Shown: in pieces, positions 8,976 to 18,114 of the stretch
Layout of the letters: each line of letters starts with the position of its first letter
How positions within the stretch are numbered: position 1 is the stretch's first letter
Assembly: GCF_004402235.1 (NCBI RefSeq)
Contig: NZ_SOFS01000016.1
Span: 94,386-158,385, forward strand
DNA from: Cryobacterium glucosi
GTDB lineage: Bacteria; Actinomycetota; Actinomycetes; Actinomycetales; Microbacteriaceae
Length of the DNA: 64,000 nt
Direction: 5' to 3'
Translations under genes and position numbers: made by a program
Notes under the pieces: generated by a model
Seen by the model: only the letters and a program-made list of their open reading frames with translations
Databases searched by the model: none
What the model was told of the DNA's origin: nothing

Positions 8976-10300
8976 GCATCGGGTGGTTTCTCGTGGCGGC
9001 CATCGTCCTGGTCGCCTTCGGCGGCCTGATGGCCGCCGTCGATTCCGCCATCCTCGCCCTCTCCCGCGTCGACATCGCCGAGCTCGCCGAGACACACCGG
9101 GCGAAACGGTCCCTCCGCGCGATCTCCGCAGACACCGGCGCCCACCTCAATGCGATCAGCTTCATGCGGATCATCGCAGAGACGACCTCCGCGGTACTCG
9201 TGACCCTCGTCTTCGCCACCACGATCGAGCAGCTCTGGCTCGCCCTCGTGCTGTCCGCGGCCCTGATGACGGCCGTGTCGTTCGTTCTCGTGGGCGCGAG
9301 TCCGCGCAGCGTCGGCAGGGCGCACCCGGACGGGTTGCTGGCCGGGACCGCGCCGCTCGTGCACTTCCTGCGCGTACTGCTCGGGCCGATCGCGAACGCC
9401 CTCGTCGCCCTCGGCAACCGGGTCACCCCGGGGCGCACCCGGCTCGCGACCTTCACCTCGGAAGACCAGCTGCTCAGCATGGTCGACGAGGCCACCGAGC
9501 TCGACGTCCTCGAGGAGGATGACCGGGAACTCATCCACTCGATCTTCGAGTTCAACGACACCGTCGTCCGCGAGGTCATGATCCCACGCACCGACATGGT
9601 GACGATGGAGGTCGATGCCTCCCTCGGCGAGGCGATGGGCCTCTTCCTGAGCAAAGGCTTCTCCCGAGTGCCCGTCATCGACGGCGAAGTCGACGATGTC
9701 ACGGGCATCGTGTACCTCCGCGACGTCGCCCGGCTCGTCTACGAGCGACCGCCGAACATCGAGAGCCTCACCGTCGGCGACCTCGCCCGGCCCGCCGTGT
9801 TCGTCCCCGAGTCGAAGAAGGCCGACGAGCTCCTCCGGCAGATGCAGCTCGAGTCGAACCACCTCGCCATGGTCGTCGACGAGTATGGTGGCATAGCGGG
9901 CCTGGTCACGCTTGAAGACCTGATCGAAGAACTCGTCGGCGACATTTCCGACGAGTACGACCGTGATGTCGTCGAGGTCGAAGACCTCGGCCACGGCCGG
10001 TTCCGGGTCAGCGCCCGGCTCCCGGTCGATGAACTCGGCGAACTGTTCGACCTCGAACTCGACGACGACGAGGTCGATTCGGTCGGCGGACTGCTGGCCA
10101 AGGCCCTCGGACGACTGCCCGTTGCCGGGTCGGTCGCACGAACGAGCGGGCTGGTCCTCACCGCGGAACGCACCGAGGGCCGCCGCAAACGGATCAGCAC
10201 AGTGCTGGTCCAACGAGACGAAGCGCTGATCGAAGCGCAGACCGCATTCCTCGGAGTGACGGACGATGAGGGAGTAAACGGCCATGACCACAGAAAATGA
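8972..10300 (+). CDS. Hemolysin-family CNNM/CorC transporter-like protein
   Basis: A 442-residue membrane protein with an N-terminal CNNM/DUF21 domain (three to four hydrophobic segments, residues about 1-150), a CBS-domain pair ([20 protein letters not shown], then IPR-linked [20 protein letters not shown]), and a C-terminal CorC_HlyC domain ([19 protein letters not shown]: here [16 protein letters not shown]). The family is linked to magnesium/cobalt efflux or homeostasis; calling it a hemolysin is historical. In actinobacteria it sits between ybeY and era, as here. It overlaps era by 17 bp. Confidence 0.92.
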   Translation: MSIGWFLVAAIVLVAFGGLMAAVDSAILALSRVDIAELAETHRAKRSLRAISADTGAHLNAISFMRIIAETTSAVLVTLVFATTIEQLWLALVLSAALMTAVSFVLVGASPRSVGRAHPDGLLAGTAPLVHFLRVLLGPIANALVALGNRVTPGRTRLATFTSEDQLLSMVDEATELDVLEEDDRELIHSIFEFNDTVVREVMIPRTDMVTMEVDASLGEAMGLFLSKGFSRVPVIDGEVDDVTGIVYLRDVARLVYERPPNIESLTVGDLARPAVFVPESKKADELLRQMQLESNHLAMVVDEYGGIAGLVTLEDLIEELVGDISDEYDRDVVEVEDLGHGRFRVSARLPVDELGELFDLELDDDEVDSVGGLLAKALGRLPVAGSVARTSGLVLTAERTEGRRKRISTVLVQRDEALIEAQTAFLGVTDDEGVNGHDHRK

Positions 10301-11186
10301 ATTCCGGGCGGGGTTCGTGTCGTTCGTCGGCCGACCCAACGTCGGCAAGTCGACCCTCACCAATGCCCTGGTCGGTGAGAAGGTCGCCATCACCTCGTCG
10401 AAGCCGCAGACGACCCGGCGGGCCATCCGCGGGATCGTGCACCAGAAGGACGGCCAGCTGATCCTCGTCGACACGCCGGGCATCCACAAGCCGCGGACCC
10501 TGCTCGGCGAGCGACTCAACAGCCTCGTCCAGTCCACCCTCGCCGGTGTCGACGTGGTGGGCCTGTGCATCCCCGCCAACGAGCCGATCGGCCCGGGGGA
10601 CCGCTTCATCAACGAGCAGCTCGACAACTTCCCGCGCGCCCGCAAGGTCGCGATCGTGACCAAGATCGACCTCTCCTCGAAGACGAGCGTCGCGAACCAG
10701 CTGCTCGCGGTGTCCGCACTCCGGGACTGGGAAGCGATCGTCCCGATCTCGTCGACGAGCCGCATCCAGCTCGACATCCTCGCCGCCGAGCTCCTGCGCC
10801 TCCTGCCGCTCTCCGACGCGCCGCTCTACCCCGCGGATGCCGTCACGGACGAAAGCCTCGAATCGCGCATCTCCGAGTACATCCGTGAGGCGGCGCTCGA
10901 GGGCGTCACCGACGAACTGCCGCACTCCATCGCCGTGACGATCGACGACATCATCGAACGCGACGACCAGGAACTCGTCGAGGTCTACGCCAACCTCTTC
11001 GTCGAGCGGGACAGCCAGAAGGGCATCATCATCGGCAAGTCAGGCAGCCGGCTCAAGGACGTCGGGGTGCGGGCGCGCAAGCAGATCGAACCCCTCGTCG
11101 GCAAGCGGGTCTTCCTGTCCCTCCGGGTCAAGGTCGCCAAGGAATGGCAGCGCGACCCGAAGCAGCTCGGTCGCCTCGGGTTCTAG
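10284..11186 (+). CDS. era: GTPase Era
   Basis: Era is an essential GTPase that binds the 3' end of 16S rRNA during 30S assembly. The 300-residue protein has G1 GRPNVGKSTLTNAL, G3 DTPG in LVDTPGIHKPRTLLG, G4 TKID, and a C-terminal KH domain with GKSGSRLKDVGVRARKQIE. The ATG at 10284 overlaps the CNNM gene, indicating translational coupling. It closes the phoH-ybeY-CNNM-era RNA/ribosome maturation operon. Confidence 0.97.
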   Translation: MTTENEFRAGFVSFVGRPNVGKSTLTNALVGEKVAITSSKPQTTRRAIRGIVHQKDGQLILVDTPGIHKPRTLLGERLNSLVQSTLAGVDVVGLCIPANEPIGPGDRFINEQLDNFPRARKVAIVTKIDLSSKTSVANQLLAVSALRDWEAIVPISSTSRIQLDILAAELLRLLPLSDAPLYPADAVTDESLESRISEYIREAALEGVTDELPHSIAVTIDDIIERDDQELVEVYANLFVERDSQKGIIIGKSGSRLKDVGVRARKQIEPLVGKRVFLSLRVKVAKEWQRDPKQLGRLGF

Positions 11187-11241
11187 GGGTTCGCCGCCCT
11201 GAACCTTTGCTGGGGACGGGCAGGCCTGCCAGCATCCTTCC

Positions 11242-11300
11242 CTGAGCTATTGCTCAGAACCCGCGATTTGGCGGGAAGGCCGTCCCTCGGAGTGTGAGGG
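11242..11300 (+). promoter_or_regulatory. Three consecutive small hairpins between era and the hydrolase gene
   Basis: Within the 134-bp gap there are CTGAGC-TATT-GCTCAG (11242-11257), CCCGC-6-GCGGG (11260-11275) and CCCTC-7-GAGGG (11284-11300), followed by AGGGAGG just before the hydrolase ATG. None has a run of T, so they are not typical terminators. They could be a structured leader for the hydrolase-mprF operon or an era transcript end; the sequence alone does not decide. Confidence 0.45.
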
Positions 11301-11320
11301 TAGGGAGGGAGGAAACCGAA

Positions 11321-12583
11321 ATGGCCGCATTGCTTGACACCAGCATCGTTGCTGGGCCCGTCGTCGTGGTCCTCTACGTTCTTGCCGGACTCGCCGTCCT
11401 CCTCGTGCTCGTCCGCCGGTACAGCGGAATCGTCTTCTTCCGTGTCGCCGCGAGTCTCTCAGCAGGGGCGCTCTTCGGCTGGGTCCTCGCCTGGCTGACG
11501 AGCGATGTCTGGGACCTGTTCGGTGTGTCGCTGTCGATGGTGACCCGCGGCTGGGTCGTGGCCGTCTTCGCCGGGATCGGTCTCGCGATCAACAGCCTGA
11601 CCGGCCGTGGCTGGCGGCGGGGCGTCGCGATCGCCCTGATTCCGCTCTGCCTCCTCGCCGCCGCGGCCGGCATCAACGCCGACTTCGGGCAGTACACCAC
11701 GGTGCGCGCGGCACTCGGAGTTCCGCTCTACGGAGCACTCGACGTGGGCGCGACCGCCGCAACGGCGAGCAGCGTGGGGGAGACCGCGGGCAGCATCGGC
11801 ACCGTCACGATTCCGGCAACCGTATCCGGCTTCGACGCCCGCCCGGCCATCGTGTACCTGCCGGCCGCCGCCCGCACGGCACATCCTCCCGTGCTCCCCG
11901 TCGTCGTGATGCTATCCGGCCAGCCGGGAACACCGGCAGACGTCTTCACCGCAGGGAAACTCGACGCGATCCTCGACACGTACGCCGCCGCCCACGCCGG
12001 CCAGACGCCCATCGTCGTCGTCCCTGACCAGTTGGGGGCAGCGGACCGCAACCCCATGTGCGTCGACTCCGTGCTCGGCAACAGTGCCAGTTACCTCACT
12101 GTCGACGTGCCCGCCTGGATCCGGTCCACCTTCTCGGTCGCCGCAAGCCCCGCCGGGTGGACCATTGCGGGGTTCTCCCAGGGCGGCACCTGTTCCATCC
12201 AGCTCGGCGCCGCGCACCCGGAGCTCTTCGGCACCATTCTCGACATCTCAGGCGAGCTCGTGCCCAGGAACGGGGATGCCGCCCACACGATCCAGACCGC
12301 GTTCGCCGGCAGTGCCACCGCTTACGCGGCCGCCGCGCCGGCCGCGATCCTCGCTGCGCACGCCCCCTATTCCAACCTGCACATCATCTTCGCCGTCGGG
12401 GCAGGTGACACGCGTTTCCTGGCCTGGGCGAACACCCTCGACGCCGCGGCGACCGCGGCCGGCGCAGGCACGGACCTGATCGTCTCGCCAGGGACCGCGC
12501 ACGACTGGCACACCGTGCAGTTCGCCTGGACGACCGCTTTGCCGCTGATCGCGGCCCGCACCGGACTCGCGGTGACCCCGTGA
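11321..12583 (+). CDS. Membrane-anchored alpha/beta-hydrolase esterase
   Basis: A 420-residue protein with about four N-terminal membrane segments (residues about 10-125) and an extracytoplasmic esterase-D/mycolyltransferase-like alpha/beta-hydrolase domain. The nucleophile elbow is GFSQGG, with Ser near residue 286; GAGDTRFLAW and HDWHTVQF supply likely acid and His. It overlaps the mprF-like gene by 4 bp (GTGA). In Enterococcus and Corynebacterium an esterase next to MprF (AhyD) removes amino acids from aminoacylated lipids, so a lipid-editing role is a reasonable inference, not a demonstration. The ATG at 11321 follows GGGAGG. Confidence 0.82.
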   Translation: MAALLDTSIVAGPVVVVLYVLAGLAVLLVLVRRYSGIVFFRVAASLSAGALFGWVLAWLTSDVWDLFGVSLSMVTRGWVVAVFAGIGLAINSLTGRGWRRGVAIALIPLCLLAAAAGINADFGQYTTVRAALGVPLYGALDVGATAATASSVGETAGSIGTVTIPATVSGFDARPAIVYLPAAARTAHPPVLPVVVMLSGQPGTPADVFTAGKLDAILDTYAAAHAGQTPIVVVPDQLGAADRNPMCVDSVLGNSASYLTVDVPAWIRSTFSVAASPAGWTIAGFSQGGTCSIQLGAAHPELFGTILDISGELVPRNGDAAHTIQTAFAGSATAYAAAAPAAILAAHAPYSNLHIIFAVGAGDTRFLAWANTLDAAATAAGAGTDLIVSPGTAHDWHTVQFAWTTALPLIAARTGLAVTP

Positions 12584-15162
12584 ACGCCATGTCGACGTCC
12601 ACCGAAGGCTCCCACGGTGCCGGCGGAACAGCCGAAACCGGGTGGTTCTCCCGGGCCGGAGCCGGTCTCGCCGTGACCATCCGGGTCGTCTGGCGACGGC
12701 TCAGGACACAGCCGGTGTCCCTCGGCTACGCGCTCATCCTGCTCGTCCTCGCACTCTCGACGGGCATCGTCCAGGGGCCGTCGCGGTGGATCCGGCTCTG
12801 GTTCGGGACCGGATACGAGTCGGTCATCGACGGCGGGCACTGGTGGTCGCCGATCACGAGCGTGTTCCTCGTGGACAATCTCGCGGAACTCCTGCTCGCG
12901 ATCCTCGCGACCCTCGTGGTCCTCGGCTATGCCGAGCATCTCCTCGGCAGTGGCCGAACGGTCATCGCCTTCCTGTCGACGGCCATCCTCGGCACCGGGA
13001 TCGGTCTCCTGCTCCAGGACGCGGGTGTCGCGAGCGGAGAGATGTGGTCACGGGGCGTCAGCGAACTCTGGGCGCTCGACCCGTTCACGCCGATCTTCGG
13101 CACGATCATGGCGGCGAGCAGCTTCGCAGGGCCGCTCTGGCGGCGACGCATCCGCGTATTCACCCTGATGGTTGCCCTCGTGCTCGTGCTCTACTCCGGC
13201 CAGCCCTCAGACGTGTACCGCCTTCTCGGGGCCCTCGCCGGTCTCGCGCTCGGGGCCGTCTTCCGGCCCCGGCGGATCGACCTGACCTGGCGCCGCAGTT
13301 CGCACCGCGAGACGCGGACACTCCTCGCGTCCGTGCTCGGCATCCTCGCCGTCGGCCCGGTCATCACGATCTTCTCCGGAACGCGCTTCGGCCTCCTCGC
13401 TCCGCTCGGACTCCTGCTCACCCAGGGCGTGCCCTCCGTCACCGATGTCGTGGACCGGTGCCTCCTGGGCGATATCACCCGGCAGTGCGTGCACGAACTA
13501 ACCCTCGAGAGGGTCGCCGGGGTGGGGCCGGTGCTCGTCTCGCTGCTGCCGCTCCTCACCCTTCTTGTCGCCGCCTTCGGAGTCCTGCGGGGCAGACGAT
13601 TCGCGGCCTGGCTCGCGATCGTCGTGAACACCGGCATGGCCGTTCTCGGCGCCTGGTACTACGGCCTCCTGCCGATCTCCGGCCAGCCGTACGTCTGGCA
13701 CTGGCGCTCCTTCCAGTACTGGGAGGTCGCCGTCGTGCTCGTCGTGTCGGTGCTGGTTCCGCTTGCAACTGCCGTGCTGATCATCGTGAACCTGCGTCGC
13801 TTCCCCGTGCGCAGCAGGCCGGGCAGGCTCCGCCGCTTCTTCGTGACGACCGTGGTCTCCTTCTTCGGCCTCGCGGCCGTGTACGTCATCGGGGGACTCG
13901 CGCTCAGCGACCGGTTCACCCCCGCCGTGAACCTCGTGGACCTCGTCAGCGACGTGCCGGAGCGGTTCATTCCCGTCGGATTCCTCCGACTCGAACGACT
14001 CTCCTTCCTGCCGACCGACTGGGCGTCGACCTTGCTCTACCAGTGGGTCGGACCGGTGTTCTGGGCGATCGTCATCATCGGGGCGATCCAGTGCATGCGC
14101 AGCACCGTCGCCGGCGGCCGGAGCGACGACGCGGCCCGGCTGCGGGCCATCCTCAGCAGGGGCGGTGGAGGCTCCCTCGCATACATGACCACGTGGGAGG
14201 GGAACTCACTGTGGTTCAACGCTTCCGGATCGACCGCGATCGCGTATCGCGTGGAGGCCGGCGTCGCCATCACCACGACGGAGCCGGTCGGACCCGTCGA
14301 AGACGCCGCGCGGGCGATCGCCGACTTCGCCATCATGTGCGACGACCACGGCTGGGTCCCGGTCTTCTACAGCCTGCACGGCAGCTGGCAGGCGACCTTC
14401 GCCCGGATGGGCTGGCAGACCATGGGGATCGGCGAAGAGACGATCCTGAGGCCCCGGACCTGGGACACAACCGGGAAGAAGTGGCAGGACATCCGCTCGT
14501 CGATCAACCGGGCGGAACGTGCCGGAGTGCGCGCGGAATGGACGACGTACCGCGCGCTTCCCGTGCTCGAGAACGTGCAGATCTCCGAGATTTCCGAGCT
14601 CTGGGTGCAGGAGAAGGAACTCCCCGAACTGGGCTTCACCCTCGGCGGACTCGACGAGCTCCGTGACCCCGCGGTCCGGCTCATGCTGGCGATCGATGAA
14701 GGCCAGGTCGTGCACGCGGTGACGAGCTGGCTCCCGAGCTACCGGGACGGGAAGGTGATCGGCTGGACGCTCGACTTCATGCGGCGGCGCCCGGACAGCA
14801 TGAACGGCGTGATGGAATTCCTGATCGCGCAGACCGCCCGGCAGATGAGCGAACAGCCGGAAATCGAATTCCTGAGCCTCTCGGCGGCCCCGCTCGCCCA
14901 GACCGGCGCGGGCGACGGAGACAACCGGGCGTCGAGCCTCGCCTCCCGGTTCATCGACTTCCTCGGGCGCAGCCTGGAGCCCGTCTACGGGTTCCGTTCG
15001 CTCCTCGCCTTCAAACGGAAGTTCCAGCCCGAATTCCACCCGCTCTTCATGGCCTACCCCGACCCGGTCGCCCTTCCTGCGATCGGGCTCGCACTTGCAC
15101 GCGCGTATCTGCCGGCTCTCTCCGTGCGGGAAGCCCTTGCTTTCGCCAGGAGCCTGACCTGA
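12580..15162 (+). CDS. MprF-like phosphatidylglycerol aminoacyltransferase (DUF2156) with membrane domain
   Basis: An 860-residue protein with about a dozen hydrophobic segments in residues 30-500, the first part resembling a rhomboid-type fold (GGHWWSPITSVFLVDNLAEL), followed by a C-terminal DUF2156 GNAT-like domain (from about residue 525; TTWEGNSLWFNASGSTAIAY, then NGVMEFLIAQTARQ). DUF2156 proteins use aminoacyl-tRNA to modify membrane lipids or related acceptors on the inner face; the membrane part may flip the product. The amino acid used cannot be read from sequence. GTG start at 12580 overlaps the hydrolase stop. The resulting surface charge change is known to give resistance to cationic peptides in other bacteria. 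Confidence 0.85.
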   Translation: MNAMSTSTEGSHGAGGTAETGWFSRAGAGLAVTIRVVWRRLRTQPVSLGYALILLVLALSTGIVQGPSRWIRLWFGTGYESVIDGGHWWSPITSVFLVDNLAELLLAILATLVVLGYAEHLLGSGRTVIAFLSTAILGTGIGLLLQDAGVASGEMWSRGVSELWALDPFTPIFGTIMAASSFAGPLWRRRIRVFTLMVALVLVLYSGQPSDVYRLLGALAGLALGAVFRPRRIDLTWRRSSHRETRTLLASVLGILAVGPVITIFSGTRFGLLAPLGLLLTQGVPSVTDVVDRCLLGDITRQCVHELTLERVAGVGPVLVSLLPLLTLLVAAFGVLRGRRFAAWLAIVVNTGMAVLGAWYYGLLPISGQPYVWHWRSFQYWEVAVVLVVSVLVPLATAVLIIVNLRRFPVRSRPGRLRRFFVTTVVSFFGLAAVYVIGGLALSDRFTPAVNLVDLVSDVPERFIPVGFLRLERLSFLPTDWASTLLYQWVGPVFWAIVIIGAIQCMRSTVAGGRSDDAARLRAILSRGGGGSLAYMTTWEGNSLWFNASGSTAIAYRVEAGVAITTTEPVGPVEDAARAIADFAIMCDDHGWVPVFYSLHGSWQATFARMGWQTMGIGEETILRPRTWDTTGKKWQDIRSSINRAERAGVRAEWTTYRALPVLENVQISEISELWVQEKELPELGFTLGGLDELRDPAVRLMLAIDEGQVVHAVTSWLPSYRDGKVIGWTLDFMRRRPDSMNGVMEFLIAQTARQMSEQPEIEFLSLSAAPLAQTGAGDGDNRASSLASRFIDFLGRSLEPVYGFRSLLAFKRKFQPEFHPLFMAYPDPVALPAIGLALARAYLPALSVREALAFARSLT

Positions 15163-15267
15163 CCTGACCTGACGGGACTACATCGCTCGGAGGATTTCCG
15201 GTTCACTCAGGGATGACGTTCCTGCGGCGCCCCCTGGCGGTCCGTCACGGGGTCGTAGGCTGGGAGG

Positions 15268-16563
15268 ATGGTCGAGCCGGGAGTGTCCACGCGTGTCGCA
15301 CGGTACCGCTGGATCCGTGTGATTCCCCGTCGTTCGCTCGCCCTCGACATCGTCATCGCCGGCCTCTTCTTCCTGCTCCTTCTCCTGGTCGACTCGGGCA
15401 GCCCCGCGACCGTCCTCGTCCTGGTCGGGTTCGCTGCGGCGCTCGCGGTGCGCCGGTTCTCGCCAGCCCTGGCCCTCACCCTCGCCTGGCTGGCCGCGAC
15501 CGGACAGATGCTCGCGGGCGAGCCGGTGCTCGGCGGTGACGTGGCCGTCCTGGCCGTGCTCTACGTCACGGCGGCCTATGCCGGACCGGCCACGCGCAGG
15601 GCCGGCCTGATCTCGGTCGCTGTCGGCGCGCTGGTGGCCGGGGTCTACCTCGCGGTCGCACAACGCGGCGTGGGACACCTCGGCACAGCGCTCGCGCAGG
15701 GGGACATCGGCGCCCTGGTCTGGTCGACGGCGATGCTGACCTTTGTCAGCCTGGCCGTTCTCGGCCTCTCCTGGACCCTGGGTCTGCTGAAGCGCTCCCG
15801 GCAGGCCGCAAGGGACAGCAGATTCACCCAGTACCGCGCCGAGCAGGAGCAGCGCCAGGCCCAGCGTGCCGTGGTCGTCGAACAGGAGCGCAACCGCATC
15901 GCCAGGGACATGCACGACGTCGTCGCACACTCGCTTGCCGTGGTGATCGCCCAGGCCGACGGCGCCCGTTACTCGAGGGCGCAGAACCCGGACGCCGTCG
16001 ACGAGGCGCTCATCACCATTTCCACAACCGCACGGGAGGCCCTCGGAGATGTCCGGATCCTGCTCGCCCGGCTGCGGCAGGACGTGGTCAGCGGACCGCA
16101 ACCCGTGCTCGCCGACCTCGACCGCCTCGTCGAGCAGATGCGCGGCACGGGACTCGACATCCACTGGACGACGACCGGCACGCCGGCCACGCTCGGCTCC
16201 GGCGCCCAGCTCGCCGTCTACCGGATCGTGCAGGAGGCGCTCACCAACGCACTCCGGCACGGTGACACCAGCCGGACCGTGGCTCTCCGACTCGACTGGA
16301 CGACCGACTGGGTCGCGGTGACGATCGACAATGCCCTCCGGATCGCGCCGTCCACCGTGGCCCCAGGGGTGGCCGGCGTCGGGGAGACGCACGCGGTGGA
16401 GATCGGCCACGGCCTGCCCGGCATGCGGGAACGGGCGCTCCTCGCCGGCGGTTCGCTGACCGCAGAGCCCGACGAAGGGTACTTCCGCGTCGCGGCACAC
16501 CTGCCGGCCATCATGGCGGGGCCCGTCGTGCGTCCGGTCCAGGCCACGGACGTGCGTGCATGA
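15268..16563 (+). CDS. Sensor histidine kinase, NarL/DesK type
   Basis: The 431-residue protein has six or so hydrophobic segments in residues 28-175, then a HisKA_3 dimerisation helix with the phospho-acceptor His near residue 216 in ERNRIARDMHDVVAHSLAVV. The ATPase domain has an N-box EALTNALRHG and a G-box GHGLPGMRERALLAGG. Membrane-embedded sensing is likely since no large extracellular loop is seen. The partner response regulator overlaps by 4 bp, and an FtsX-type ABC transporter lies just beyond, a layout usual for systems that sense cell-envelope stress or antimicrobial compounds. The ATG at 15268 fits the start of the hydrophobic domain. Confidence 0.92.
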   Translation: MVEPGVSTRVARYRWIRVIPRRSLALDIVIAGLFFLLLLLVDSGSPATVLVLVGFAAALAVRRFSPALALTLAWLAATGQMLAGEPVLGGDVAVLAVLYVTAAYAGPATRRAGLISVAVGALVAGVYLAVAQRGVGHLGTALAQGDIGALVWSTAMLTFVSLAVLGLSWTLGLLKRSRQAARDSRFTQYRAEQEQRQAQRAVVVEQERNRIARDMHDVVAHSLAVVIAQADGARYSRAQNPDAVDEALITISTTAREALGDVRILLARLRQDVVSGPQPVLADLDRLVEQMRGTGLDIHWTTTGTPATLGSGAQLAVYRIVQEALTNALRHGDTSRTVALRLDWTTDWVAVTIDNALRIAPSTVAPGVAGVGETHAVEIGHGLPGMRERALLAGGSLTAEPDEGYFRVAAHLPAIMAGPVVRPVQATDVRA

Positions 16564-17252
16564 GCGAGGTCGCGGCGGCGGACGCCCCGCGCATCCGTGT
16601 CGCCCTGGTCGACGACCAGGCGCTCTTCCGTGCCGGGATCCGGATGCTGGTATCTTCGCAGGCCGACCTCGAGTTCGTCGGCGAGGCGGGCAGCGGCGCC
16701 GCTGGCGTCACCATGGCGGCCGCAGTCAGTCCGGACGTGATCCTGATGGACATCCGGATGCCCGTGATGGACGGGATCGACGCGACCGTCGCCATTCTGG
16801 CCGCGGCCGAGGCTGCCGGCGTGATGCCGCCGCGCATCGTCGTCCTCACGACCTTCGAACTCGACGAAAGCGCGAGCAGGGCTATCCGGGGCGGGGCGAG
16901 CGGCTTCCTGCTCAAGGATGCGGATCCCGAGTTCCTGCTGGCCGCAATCCGTACCGTGCACGCGGGCAACGCCGTCATCGCAGCATCGGCGACCCGCGAA
17001 CTCTTCGCCCACTTCGACGCGCCGGCCCCCGCGCAGCCGGTGGAACCCGAGGCCTTCGGCACACTGACCAGCCGCGAACGCGACATCTTCGCCCTTGCTG
17101 CCCTGGGCCTCAGCAACGCGGAGATCGCGGCGCGTGAATTCCTCAGCGAGGCCACCGTCAAGACGCACATCAGCCGTATCCTCTCCAAGCTCATCCTCCG
17201 CGACCGGGTTCAGCTCGTCGTGTATGCCTTCCAGCACGGCCTCACGGAGTAA
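16560..17252 (+). CDS. Response regulator, NarL/LuxR type
   Basis: A 230-residue response regulator. The receiver domain begins IRVALVDDQALFRAGIRMLV and has the phosphorylatable Asp in DVILMDIRMPVMDGIDAT and the Thr/Lys switch residues in VLTTFE and GFLLKDA. The C-terminal LuxR-type helix-turn-helix is LTSRERDIFALAALGLSNAE then ATVKTHISRIL. It partners the overlapping kinase gene. Its most likely target is the ABC transporter operon that begins 100 bp downstream, though no operator could be identified. Confidence 0.94.
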   Translation: MSEVAAADAPRIRVALVDDQALFRAGIRMLVSSQADLEFVGEAGSGAAGVTMAAAVSPDVILMDIRMPVMDGIDATVAILAAAEAAGVMPPRIVVLTTFELDESASRAIRGGASGFLLKDADPEFLLAAIRTVHAGNAVIAASATRELFAHFDAPAPAQPVEPEAFGTLTSRERDIFALAALGLSNAEIAAREFLSEATVKTHISRILSKLILRDRVQLVVYAFQHGLTE

Positions 17253-17352
17253 CGAGCGGATGACCCGGTCCGGCCGGTAGTCATCCCCTCGGCATCCGGG
17301 ATACCTCTGCTGCCCGATGCGGTGAGGGGGGAGCGATTCCTAGCGTTGAAGC

Positions 17353-18114
17353 ATGGAAATCACATCTGCAGAACTCGGCCTCGCGGCCAGAGTCACCAAC
17401 CTCTGTAAAACCTATGGATCAGCCACCACCTCGGTAACGGCGCTCGACGACGTGTCCATCGGCATCCGTCGTGGCCAGTTCACGGCGATCATGGGACCGA
17501 GCGGCTCGGGCAAGTCCACCCTGATGCACATCATGGCGGGACTGGACGAGGCAGGCTCCGGTCGGGTTTGGCTCGGTGATACCGAGATCACCGGCCTGGG
17601 CGACTCGGAACTGACGGTCCTGCGCCGCCGCCGGATCGGCTTCATCTTCCAGTCGTTCAACCTCGTCCCGACGCTGGACGTGCGGGGGAACATCACCATG
17701 CCGTTCGCGCTCGACGGGCGGCGGCCGGATGCGGCGGAGAAGGACTGGATCGATCAGCTCACCGACTCCCTCGGCCTCGGCGACCGGCTCAGGCACCGTC
17801 CGCACGAGCTGTCCGGTGGCCAGCAACAGCGAGTGGCCATCGCGCGGGCCCTGGCCACCAGGCCCGAGCTGGTCTTCGCCGACGAGCCGACCGGGAACCT
17901 CGACTCCCGGAGCGGGCGCGAAGTGCTCACCCTGCTCAAGGCGGCGAGCACCGGCTACGGCCAGAGCATCGCCATGGTCACCCACGACCCCATCGCGGCC
18001 AGCTTCGCCGATCGCATCCTCTTCCTCGCGGACGGCAGGGTCGTCGAAGACCGGGAACGGTCCACCGCCGAAGAGATCTCCGGCATCATGCTCGGCATGG
18101 AGCAGTGCGCATGA
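17353..18114 (+). CDS. ABC transporter ATP-binding protein (LolD/MacB-like)
   Basis: A 253-residue ATPase with Walker [18 protein letters not shown]-loop [14 protein letters not shown], signature [15 protein letters not shown] and Walker [17 protein letters not shown], the NLDSxxG sequence being typical of LolD/MacB-type transporters paired with FtsX-domain permeases. The stop overlaps the permease start (ATGA). The 100-bp gap from the response regulator gene leaves room for a promoter. Likely role: envelope-stress or antimicrobial-compound handling under the adjoining two-component system. The exported or sensed molecule is unknown. Confidence 0.94.
   Translation: MEITSAELGLAARVTNLCKTYGSATTSVTALDDVSIGIRRGQFTAIMGPSGSGKSTLMHIMAGLDEAGSGRVWLGDTEITGLGDSELTVLRRRRIGFIFQSFNLVPTLDVRGNITMPFALDGRRPDAAEKDWIDQLTDSLGLGDRLRHRPHELSGGQQQRVAIARALATRPELVFADEPTGNLDSRSGREVLTLLKAASTGYGQSIAMVTHDPIAASFADRILFLADGRVVEDRERSTAEEISGIMLGMEQCA

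Noticed and set aside
12580..15162. Calling the N-terminal domain an active rhomboid protease
   Set aside because: I could not find the GxSG and catalytic His of rhomboid proteases, so only a fold resemblance is noted.
15151..15175. CCTGA tandem repeat at the end of the mprF-like gene
   Set aside because: Four short units at a gene end look like slippage around the stop codon; no function can be argued.
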